A stretch of DNA of 64,000 nt from Microbacterium sp. VKM Ac-2870. GTDB taxonomy: Bacteria > Actinomycetota > Actinomycetes > Actinomycetales > Microbacteriaceae. The notes below the pieces were generated by a model. The model did not search any database. It was not told the DNA's origin and was given only the letters and a program-made list of their open reading frames with translations. Made by a program: the position numbers and the translations under genes. How positions within the stretch are numbered: the first letter of the stretch is position 1; every line of letters starts with the position of its first letter. Of this stretch, positions 45,110 through 52,313 are shown in pieces. The stretch is taken from positions 62,001 through 126,000 of the forward strand of contig NZ_JADKSH010000003.1 of assembly GCF_015350795.1 (NCBI RefSeq), given 5' to 3'.

Positions 45110-45661
45110 TCAGGCGAGGCGGGTGTGGAAGCGTTCGCCCGCGGCACTGAAGATGCTGAGCACCTCGGCCGCCCCCTCGGCGGTGGCACTGATCGAGTGG
45201 GGCACGCGGGTGTCGAACTCCGCCGCCTCCCCCGGTTCGAGCAGGTGCTCGGTGCCGTCGAGGGCAAGACGCACCCGTCCGCTCAAGACGTAGAGCCACT
45301 CGTAGCCGTCGTGGATGCGGGCGGCGGGCGCGCCGTCCAGCGGCGGGTAGACGATCTTCAGCGCCTGCACCGGTGACTTCTCGAGGGTCAGCGGCGCGAT
45401 GAGCATCCCGTCCCGGCGCTCCACGGCGCGGCGCACCCGAGGGTCGGGCGTCTCCGCGGGGACGAGATCGTCGAGGCGGATGCCGAGCTGGCGTGTCAGC
45501 GGCAGCAGCAGCTCCAGGGAGGCGTGACGCTTGCCCGCCTCGAGCCGCGACAGGGTGCTCACCGAGATGCCCGCGGGCATCGCGAGCTCTTCCAACGTCC
45601 AGCCACGCGCTTGTCGTGCGGCGCGCAGTCGCGCACCCACCTGGTCGATCCCCGATGCCAT
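45110..45661 (-). CDS. XRE-family regulator with C-terminal cupin
   Basis: A 183-residue transcription factor. The N-terminal Xre-type helix-turn-helix (about 8-62) includes GWTLEELAMPAGISVSTLSR; the C-terminal cupin (about 105-175) has HDGYEWLYVLSGRVRLALDG and EPGEAAEFDTRVPHS, a metal/ligand-binding barrel. The ATG at 45661 has CAAGAT six bases upstream, matching the leaderless pattern. Divergent from the oxidoreductase-methyltransferase gene (66-base gap holding both promoters), which it probably regulates. A TTGC-n7-GCAA element at 45671-45685 is a candidate operator. Confidence 0.87.
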   Translation of the reverse strand: MASGIDQVGARLRAARQARGWTLEELAMPAGISVSTLSRLEAGKRHASLELLLPLTRQLGIRLDDLVPAETPDPRVRRAVERRDGMLIAPLTLEKSPVQALKIVYPPLDGAPAARIHDGYEWLYVLSGRVRLALDGTEHLLEPGEAAEFDTRVPHSISATAEGAAEVLSIFSAAGERFHTRLA

Positions 45662-45670
45662 GTTCACATC

Positions 45671-45685
45671 TTGCCATTCCTGCAA
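45671..45685. promoter_or_regulatory. Candidate operator in the xre/oxidoreductase gap
   Basis: TTGCCATTCCTGCAA has four-base inverted arms. A related TTGC-n7-CCTGC stretch lies 21 bases further at 45692-45706. Overlap with the CAAGAT -10 of the regulator would allow autoregulation. Weak evidence. Confidence 0.3.
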
Positions 45686-45727
45686 ACCAGATTGCTGAAA
45701 TCCTGCCCCGTCGCGCAGAGTGGAGAC

Positions 45728-47296
45728 ATGCGAGAACGAGAGTGGGATGCCGTCGTCATCGGCGGCGGAGCGGCGGGCCTGAGCGCCGCGCAGATGCTGG
45801 GCCGGGCGCGGCGACGCACCCTGGTGATCGACGGCGGGCGTCCGCGCAACCGCTTCGCGCCGCAGATGCACGGCGTCCTCGGCCACGACGGCGTCGCCCC
45901 CGGCGACGTGCTGGCGCGCGGCCTCGAAGAACTGGCGCGCTACGGCGTGCGCGTCGAGGCGGGCGAGGTCGCCGGCATCGTCGACGACGGGCTCACCCTG
46001 CGCGTTCTCCGCGTCGACGGCACCGTCGACACCGCGCGGGCGGTCATCATCGCCAGCGGCATCCGAGACGAGCTGCCGGCCGTGGACGGCATCGAGCAGT
46101 TGTGGGGGCGGGGCGTGCTGCACTGCCCGTACTGCCATGGCTACGAGGTGGCCGATGCGCGACTCGGCGTGCTGGCGACTTCGCCGCAGAGCATCCACCA
46201 GATCGAGCTCGTGCGACAGTGGACCGCCGACCTCACCGCGTTCACGGCGGCGATCGAGCCTCTCGGCGAGGAGGTGCGCGTTCGACTGCACGCCCGCGGC
46301 ATCCGCATCGTGTCGACGCCGATCGTCGGGCTCGTCGCCGAGGACGGGGTGCTGCGCGCAGCCCGCGATGCCGAGGGCATCGAGCACGACATCGATGCCC
46401 TTTTCGTCGCGGCAACGCCCGTCATCGATCTCGACTTCGCGGAGCCGCTGGGCCTCGACCGCGCCGATCAACCGGGCTCCCCCGTTGCCGTCGACATGCT
46501 CGGAGCGACCAGCCACCCGCGGGTGTGGGCGGCGGGCAACGTCGCCGCCCCCTATGGAAACGTGCCGGTGGCGATGGCGACCGGATCGATGGCCGGAGCC
46601 GGCGCCAACGCAGCCCTGGCCGCGGAAGACGCCGAGCTCGCTGTGCTCGAGCGCGCGCGACAGCGAGATGCCGACTGGGAACTGCGCTACGCCGAACGCG
46701 ACCGGATCTGGTCGGGGCGGGTCAACCCGGCCATGGCCGATGTCGTGACGAACCTGCCCGTCGGCACCGCGCTGGAGATCGGATGCGGAGAGGGCGCGGA
46801 TGCCGTGTGGCTCGCCGAACGCGGCTGGCGGGTCAGCGCGGTGGATGTCTCGGAGACGGCGATCCGCCGTGCGGCGGGCGCCGCCCGCGAACGGCGCCTC
46901 GGCGAGCGCCTGTCGTTCTTCGTCGGCAGTGGCGCGGCGGCGGCACCGGCCGGGACATTCGACCTCGTCACCGCGAGCTTCCTGCACTCATGGGAGCCCG
47001 ACTTTCCGCGGATCTCACTGCTGCGCGAAGCCGCCGACCGGGTGGCTGCCGGCGGTCATCTGCTGGTCATCTCGCACGCTGCACCACCGCCCTGGTCACG
47101 CCACGGCATCGGGGACAGCCAACAGCACGAGCACGGTCCACGACTGCTCTCACCCGAGGAGGAACTCGGCCTGCTCACCCTGGCGCCCGACGAGTGGGAG
47201 CCCGTCATCGTCGGCATCCGCCCGCGCGAAGCGCAAGGTCCCGACGGTGAGAGCGCGCTACTCGACGACGGGGTGCTCCTGTTGCGCCGCCGCTGA
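45728..47296 (+). CDS. Fusion of thioredoxin-reductase-like FAD oxidoreductase and SAM methyltransferase
   Basis: A 522-residue two-domain protein. Residues 1-305 form a thioredoxin-reductase-like flavoprotein: FAD motif VIGGGAAGLSAAQ, redox pair CPYC at 133-136, and the C-terminal FAD motif HPRVWAAGNVAAPYGNVPVA. Residues 320-522 are a class I methyltransferase with motif I LEIGCGEGADAVWLAERG and VSAVDVSETAI. This fusion is known in databases as a bifunctional oxidoreductase/methyltransferase, but its substrate is not established. The ATG has CAGAGT six bases upstream. The last 39 bases overlap the convergent YdeI-like gene. Confidence 0.87.
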   Translation: MREREWDAVVIGGGAAGLSAAQMLGRARRRTLVIDGGRPRNRFAPQMHGVLGHDGVAPGDVLARGLEELARYGVRVEAGEVAGIVDDGLTLRVLRVDGTVDTARAVIIASGIRDELPAVDGIEQLWGRGVLHCPYCHGYEVADARLGVLATSPQSIHQIELVRQWTADLTAFTAAIEPLGEEVRVRLHARGIRIVSTPIVGLVAEDGVLRAARDAEGIEHDIDALFVAATPVIDLDFAEPLGLDRADQPGSPVAVDMLGATSHPRVWAAGNVAAPYGNVPVAMATGSMAGAGANAALAAEDAELAVLERARQRDADWELRYAERDRIWSGRVNPAMADVVTNLPVGTALEIGCGEGADAVWLAERGWRVSAVDVSETAIRRAAGAARERRLGERLSFFVGSGAAAAPAGTFDLVTASFLHSWEPDFPRISLLREAADRVAAGGHLLVISHAAPPPWSRHGIGDSQQHEHGPRLLSPEEELGLLTLAPDEWEPVIVGIRPREAQGPDGESALLDDGVLLLRRR

Positions 47297-47917
47297 CGCG
47301 GCCTCGGCGGCGCGCGCCACCCAGACGGGCGTCGTCCCGTAGCGCTGCGACGGAATCAATCGCCCCGCGGCGCAGTCCACCACCAGGGCGGCCAGGCGTG
47401 CGTCACGGGTCACCGCGCGCTGCGCGCCGTGCACCCAGTGGGCGCAGATGCGGTGATAACCGGGGGTTGCGGCATCCCAGAACGCCTGCGCCGCGGGTAC
47501 GGCGGCAATGGCCGACAGCTCGACCGTCTCGAGCTCGTCGCGGGACTCGTACGAGTAGATCGCGGTGCGCTCCGGTCGGCGCCGCTCGAACGCGGCGATC
47601 CCCGCCGGGTGCATACGGCCTTCTGCGGTCAGTTTCTCAATGAGCGCGATGTTCACCGCGCTCCACGTCGACGCGGACTTGCGGGGCGTCCAGCGCTGGA
47701 CGCGCGCATCGTCGTCGAGACGGCGGCTGATGGAGTCGATCCAGCCGAAACACAAGGCCTCCGGCACCGCGTCCTCCCAGAGAAGCCCCTGTTCGGGATG
47801 CCCCTTGCGGCGGCGCACCATCCACAATTCGGTAGCGGAGTCATGGTTCTGCTCCAGCCAGGCGCGGAAGGATGCGGCATCCGCGAAGAAGACCGGCTCA
47901 CCCCCGTCGACGCCCAT
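47258..47917 (-). CDS. YdeI/OmpD-associated family protein
   Basis: A 219-residue protein of the YdeI/bacteriocin-protection family. Recognisable are ADAASFRAWLEQNHDSATELW, EALCFGWIDSISRRLDD, RWTPRKSASTWSAVNI and an AEGRMHPAGIAAFE stretch; the function is not firmly known. TAGCGT lies exactly six bases before the ATG. Its 3' end overlaps the fusion gene by 39 bases on the opposite strand, so both C-termini share DNA (here ending HPVVE). Confidence 0.87.
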   Translation of the reverse strand: MGVDGGEPVFFADAASFRAWLEQNHDSATELWMVRRRKGHPEQGLLWEDAVPEALCFGWIDSISRRLDDDARVQRWTPRKSASTWSAVNIALIEKLTAEGRMHPAGIAAFERRRPERTAIYSYESRDELETVELSAIAAVPAAQAFWDAATPGYHRICAHWVHGAQRAVTRDARLAALVVDCAAGRLIPSQRYGTTPVWVARAAEAASAAAQQEHPVVE

Positions 47918-48030
47918 GGCGCGACGCTACCAGCGACGGCTGACACGCAACAGAGATCGCTCGCGAGACGGATGCGGGGTACACCCCGGGACCGACGACG
48001 CCGAGCCTGCCGCCGCGAAGACTGGAGGAC

Positions 48031-48771
48031 ATGAATGCACCCGTCCTGTCCGCCACCGGCCTGCTCAAGCGCTACGGCGATCTCCTCGCACTCGCGGGCG
48101 TCGACGTGACCATCTCCGCCGGCGAATCCGTCGCGGTGATGGGCGCCTCGGGCTCGGGAAAGACCACGCTGCTGCACTGTCTGGCGGCGATCATCCCTCC
48201 GGACGCCGGCTCCGTGCGCCTGAACGCACCGAACGCGGCGCCCGTCGAGCTGGTCGGAATGACCGAGAATCAGAGATCTGCCGTACGCCGCACGCAGCTG
48301 GGCTTCGTCTTCCAGGAGCACCTTCTGCTGCCCGAGCTCACGGCCGTCGAGAACGCCGCCCTCCCGCTGCTGCTGCAGGGGATGCCGCGCACACCGGCCG
48401 AGGCGCGGGCGGCCGGGTGGCTGGCGGCGTTGGGACTGTCCGGCATGGAGCAGCGCCGTATCGGCCAGCTCTCCGGCGGTCAGGCCCAACGCGTCGCGAT
48501 CGCACGCGCTCAGGTGACGGGCGCGCCGATCGTCTTCGCCGATGAGCCGACCGGGGCACTCGACTCGCGCACCTCCGACGAGGTGATGTCGGCCCTCTTG
48601 CACGCGACCACCGGCCAGGGGCGCAGCCTGGTCGTCGTGACACACGACCCCGGCGTCGCCGCGCGCTGCGACCGCACCCTGCAGATGGTCGACGGCCGCA
48701 TCGCAGCGCCGGGCGCGGTCACCGGGGTCAGCACCATCGGCGCCACCGCCCCGGCCGGTGAATCCCGATGA
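48031..48771 (+). CDS. ABC transporter ATP-binding protein (MacB/LolD type)
   Basis: A 246-residue ATPase of the lipoprotein/antibiotic exporter class. Walker A is GASGSGKTTLLH, the Q-loop region is TQLGFVFQEHLLLPELTAVEN, the signature is LSGGQAQRVAIARA and Walker B is IVFADEPTGALDS. The ATG is preceded by GGAGGAC very close to it; AAGACT seven bases upstream could also serve a leaderless start. It overlaps the permease start by four bases (ATGA). Probably works as a dimer with that FtsX-like permease. Confidence 0.92.
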   Translation: MNAPVLSATGLLKRYGDLLALAGVDVTISAGESVAVMGASGSGKTTLLHCLAAIIPPDAGSVRLNAPNAAPVELVGMTENQRSAVRRTQLGFVFQEHLLLPELTAVENAALPLLLQGMPRTPAEARAAGWLAALGLSGMEQRRIGQLSGGQAQRVAIARAQVTGAPIVFADEPTGALDSRTSDEVMSALLHATTGQGRSLVVVTHDPGVAARCDRTLQMVDGRIAAPGAVTGVSTIGATAPAGESR

Positions 48772-50162
48772 GCGCGATCCTCAGCGGCGTCCCCACCTCG
48801 GCGCCCTCGCGCGGGGCGCTTCGCCGCGCGCTCACCCTCACCGTCCTGCTCGCCCGCCCCGCTCGTCAGGGCCGTGCCGCGCTGGTGCTGCCCGTCGTCG
48901 CCTTCGCCGTGACCGCGGCTCTGCTGCTGGTCGTCGCCGGGGGCGTGCGCATGTTCTTCACCGACCCTCGCGCCGCGGGCGAGACGGCGCTGCTCTACCA
49001 GACGCTCAGCGCGCTCGCTCTCGTGCTGCTCACGGTGCCCATCGCGACGCTCGGCGCTGCAGCCGCGCGACTGTCGGCACGCCGGCGCAATGACCGGCTG
49101 GCCACCCTGCGGCTGCTGGGCGCGACCGTCGGCGAGGTCAGCACCATGACGGTCGTCGAGGCGGCCGCGACGGCGCTGCTGGGCGGCATCCTCGGGGTCG
49201 GACTGTACGCCGCCCTGCTCCCGGTCGTGGGCGTGCTCCCGTTCTTCGGTGGTCCGATCGGCGCCTCCGCCGCGTGGGCGGGCCTGGATATCACGCTTGC
49301 TGCGGTGGGCGCCGTGGTGGTGATCGCGACGGCGAGCGCGGCGCTGAGCCTGCGCCGCGTGCAGGTGACACCGCTGGGCGTCGCCCGCCGCACCGATCCT
49401 CCCCGCCGAAGGACCGCCGCGCTGATCATGGGGGTGCTGGGCGTCATCGCCGTGGCTGTGCTGGTGTCGAACATCTCGACGGTCGTACAGGTCTGGGGCG
49501 TCGCCATGGCCATCGTCGTGCTGCTCGGCCTTTTCGGCACCGCTCTGCTCATCGTGAACCTGATCGGCACGCCGCTGGTGGCGGCGCGCGGGCGGACGAT
49601 GGCCCGCACCACGTCGTCGCCGGCGCGGCTGATCGCGGGGCGAGAGCTGTCCGCCCACGCCGCCTCCGCATGGCGCCGGGTGTCGGGCATCGCAATGATC
49701 GCTTTCATCGCGGTGGTCGGCGGTGCGGGTGCAAGCCTCGCGACGCTGGCGGGCGACGAGGGCGGGAGCGCGGCCGGGGCCGTGATCTTCGACGACATGC
49801 GCACGGGCGTGCTGGTGACCCTCGCCGTCGGATTCGCCCTGCTCGCCTGTTCGGTAGGGGTGACGCAGGCGGCCGCCGTGCTCGAAGATCGCGAGCTCAT
49901 CGTGGGGCTCGACCGCCTCGGCATGCCGGAACGCGAGCTCGACCGTGCCCGCGCCCTGACGGTCATGGTGCCGCTGCGCTGGGCGGCCGTCGGCGGAGCG
50001 GTCGTGGGGGTCGTGCTCGCGCTGCCGATCGTCGGCGTCACCGTGCTGGTGGCGCCCGTGTCGCTCGTCATCATCGCGGCGACCTTCGTCGGCGGCATCC
50101 TGCTCGTGCGGCTGTCGCTGCTGGCCTCACGGCCGCTGGTCGCGGCGATCCGGCGGGGCTGA
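48768..50162 (+). CDS. FtsX-like ABC permease
   Basis: A 464-residue membrane permease of the FtsX/MacB exporter type with eight to ten predicted helices in two blocks. The first follows LTVLLARPARQGRAAL; the motif RRRNDRLATLRLLGATVGEV is the coupling segment that meets the ATPase. The second block has ELIVGLDRLGMPERELDRAR before its last helices. No large extracytoplasmic domain, unlike MacB itself. Translated by overlap with the ATPase gene. Substrate unknown, possibly a peptide or lipid-like compound. Confidence 0.9.
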   Translation: MSAILSGVPTSAPSRGALRRALTLTVLLARPARQGRAALVLPVVAFAVTAALLLVVAGGVRMFFTDPRAAGETALLYQTLSALALVLLTVPIATLGAAAARLSARRRNDRLATLRLLGATVGEVSTMTVVEAAATALLGGILGVGLYAALLPVVGVLPFFGGPIGASAAWAGLDITLAAVGAVVVIATASAALSLRRVQVTPLGVARRTDPPRRRTAALIMGVLGVIAVAVLVSNISTVVQVWGVAMAIVVLLGLFGTALLIVNLIGTPLVAARGRTMARTTSSPARLIAGRELSAHAASAWRRVSGIAMIAFIAVVGGAGASLATLAGDEGGSAAGAVIFDDMRTGVLVTLAVGFALLACSVGVTQAAAVLEDRELIVGLDRLGMPERELDRARALTVMVPLRWAAVGGAVVGVVLALPIVGVTVLVAPVSLVIIAATFVGGILLVRLSLLASRPLVAAIRRG

Positions 50163-50182
50163 GCCGTCTCGGCGAGGCCTAC

Positions 50183-50914
50183 TCAGTCGAGCCGCGGACG
50201 GTTCCATTGCCCCGGCTGGTCAAACTCGGCGTAGCGGACGTCCATGCCGCCTGCCACTCCCGCCCCCAGCGCGACGGTGCAGACCAGCAGCGAGAGAGTG
50301 GGGTAGCCGAACGGGCGGTTGTCACGCACGATGGCGCGGTCATCGGTCGACCCGACCGCGCTCGTCGCCTCGAGTGTGTCGAGCCACCTCTCCCACCAGC
50401 GCTCGTCATCGGCGGCGGGAACAGGGAAGGCATCGCGCCACGCGACGATACGGGCCGTGCCCTCGTCGTCGACGTCGTCGTGGGCGATCATGTGGATGCC
50501 GGGACTCAGCGCCACGCGGCGGACGGCCGCCCCATCCCACATCGTCACGGTCACGCCGCCGGCTGTCGCTTCGACGAGGTTGAAGCCCTGCGTGTGCGGC
50601 GGGTCGCTCGGGCTGCGGCCGGCGACCGCATCGAGCACGATCCTGCCGCGCGAGCGAGGCGGTTCGGCCGTGCCGGTCGGGTCGATGGGCAGAACATCGG
50701 CGCGGTTGAGGATCACGGCGACCCGGCGCGAGGCGGCATCCGCTGCCAGCCACGCGCCGCCCGCACGCCGATCGCGTACGCCCTGTACCTCGGGACGCTC
50801 CGGCCACCAGGGACCGAGCGGATCCCAGGCGCGGTGAGGGTCTTCGTCGCGCACCGCGAGCAGCCGCACCGGCTCATCCGGGCCGGTCGGGACGTGGACG
50901 ATGACGGTGCACAC
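50183..50914 (-). CDS. TANGO2/NRDE-family protein
   Basis: A 243-residue member of the NRDE family (Transport and Golgi organisation 2-like). The chosen GTG start gives MCTVIVHVP, matching the family's Cys-Thr start that suggests an Ntn-hydrolase-like fold. The NRDE tetrad reads VRDE here (LLAVRDEDP), followed by GVRDRRAGGAWLA, AVILNRAD and RSRGRIVLDAVAG. TANGO2 proteins are linked to heme or lipid handling, but the bacterial role is not settled. The open frame continues to 51145 only because coaBC lies opposite. Divergent from coaBC with a 64-base gap. Confidence 0.75.
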   Translation of the reverse strand: MCTVIVHVPTGPDEPVRLLAVRDEDPHRAWDPLGPWWPERPEVQGVRDRRAGGAWLAADAASRRVAVILNRADVLPIDPTGTAEPPRSRGRIVLDAVAGRSPSDPPHTQGFNLVEATAGGVTVTMWDGAAVRRVALSPGIHMIAHDDVDDEGTARIVAWRDAFPVPAADDERWWERWLDTLEATSAVGSTDDRAIVRDNRPFGYPTLSLLVCTVALGAGVAGGMDVRYAEFDQPGQWNRPRLD

Positions 50915-50978
50915 GGTGGTGACGGCCTCTCCGTCCGCTCCTCGGCACCCGCCGCATCCGGCGTGGGAGGATCGGACC

Positions 50979-52184
50979 ATGTTCGTTGTGGTGGGCGTGA
51001 CGGGCGGCATCGCCGCGTACAAGACGGTGCACCTCGTTCGCGCCCTGGTGACCAACGGGCACGAGGTGCACGTTGTTCCCACCGCCGATTCGCTGCGCTT
51101 CGTCGGGACGACCACGTGGGAGGCCGTCAGCAGAAATCCTGTCACGACGAGCGTTCACGACGATGTGGCGCGCGTACGCCACGTCGCCCTCGGCACCTCT
51201 GCCGATCTCGTCGTCATCGCTCCCGCGACCGCCAACACCCTCGCGAAGATGGCGGCCGGCATCGCCGACGATCTGCTCGGCGTGACACTGCTGGCCACGA
51301 CCGCACCCGTCGTCGTCGCGCCCGCGATGCACACGGCGATGTGGGAGCACGCCGCGACGCGGGCCAACATCGCGACGCTGCGCCGACGCGGCGTGCACAT
51401 CGTCGGCCCCGCCGACGGCGCGCTGACCGGCGGTGACAGCGGCCCCGGACGCATGGTCGAGCCCGATGAGCTCGTTACGGCGGCGCTGACGGTCGCGGCA
51501 CCGCGAGCCGCCGACCTCGCGGGCCTTCGCGTGGCCGTCTCGACCGGAGGCACCCGCGAGCCGATCGACCCCGTGCGCTACCTCGGCAACCGCTCGAGTG
51601 GTCGGCAGGGCGCCGAGCTGGCCCTCGCCGCCGCCGAGCGGGGCGCCACCGTGACGCTCGTGGCGGCACATACCGACGACGGCGTGCTGACCTCGGCATC
51701 CCGCCATCCCCGCATCGACGTGGTGCGCGCGTACACCGCCGACGCTGTGCAGGCGGCGATGACGAACGCCGCGACCACCGCGGACGTGGTGGCCATGGTC
51801 GCCGCGGTCGCCGACTTCCGCGTCGCGGAGGTGTCTCGGCACAAGATCCGCAAGGAAGACGGCATCCCTCGTCTTGAGCTCGTTGCCAACCCCGACGTCC
51901 TGGCGGGCCTGGTCGCGGCGCAGCGGCCGGGGCAGACGGTGTTCGGCTTCGCCGCCGAAACTGCGGAGAGCGACGACGATCTGCTCGCCCGCGGCCGCCG
52001 CAAGCGCGAGCGCAAGGGGGTCGACTTCCTCGCCGTCAACCGCGTGGGCGAGGGCCACGGCTTCGAATCTTCGGAGAACCGGGTGATCCTTCTGGATGCC
52101 GCGGGCGCCGTGGTCACCGACGTCGCCGGGTCGAAGCGCGCGGTCGCCGACGCGATCTGGGACGCGGTCGTCGCGGCGCGTTGA
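50979..52184 (+). CDS. coaBC: Bifunctional phosphopantothenoylcysteine decarboxylase/phosphopantothenate-cysteine ligase
   Basis: Joins cysteine to 4'-phosphopantothenate and decarboxylates the product, two steps of coenzyme A synthesis. The N-terminal flavoprotein (about 1-185) has GVTGGIAAYKTVHLVRAL, IAPATANTLAKMAAGIADDL and PAMHTAMW (PxMxxxMW). The C-terminal ligase has TGGTREPIDPVRYLGNRSSG and KIRK. The 401-residue length is normal. The ATG at 50979 has GGGAGG about eight bases upstream; the frame is open farther but without signals. A strong hairpin follows the gene. Confidence 0.96.
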   Translation: MFVVVGVTGGIAAYKTVHLVRALVTNGHEVHVVPTADSLRFVGTTTWEAVSRNPVTTSVHDDVARVRHVALGTSADLVVIAPATANTLAKMAAGIADDLLGVTLLATTAPVVVAPAMHTAMWEHAATRANIATLRRRGVHIVGPADGALTGGDSGPGRMVEPDELVTAALTVAAPRAADLAGLRVAVSTGGTREPIDPVRYLGNRSSGRQGAELALAAAERGATVTLVAAHTDDGVLTSASRHPRIDVVRAYTADAVQAAMTNAATTADVVAMVAAVADFRVAEVSRHKIRKEDGIPRLELVANPDVLAGLVAAQRPGQTVFGFAAETAESDDDLLARGRRKRERKGVDFLAVNRVGEGHGFESSENRVILLDAAGAVVTDVAGSKRAVADAIWDAVVAAR

Positions 52185-52243
52185 ACGGTGCGGCGCGTGT
52201 GACCTCGTCACTGCGCGTCTCGCTCCACGCCCGGAAGACGCCC

Positions 52244-52277
52244 AACGACCGGGGGCGGAACACATCCCCCGGTCGTT
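52244..52277. terminator. Bidirectional terminator/REP-like hairpin between coaBC and the PTS gene
   Basis: A perfect 12-base stem AACGACCGGGGG / CCCCCGGTCGTT with a ten-base loop in the convergent gap. It is followed by TTGAGCGGGCGCAGCGAGTC, which resembles the short dispersed repeat found after genes in many Microbacteriaceae. It may act for both genes. Confidence 0.65.
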
Positions 52278-52313
52278 GAGCGGGCGCAGCGAGTCGAATC
52301 GCCCCGCGCCGCG

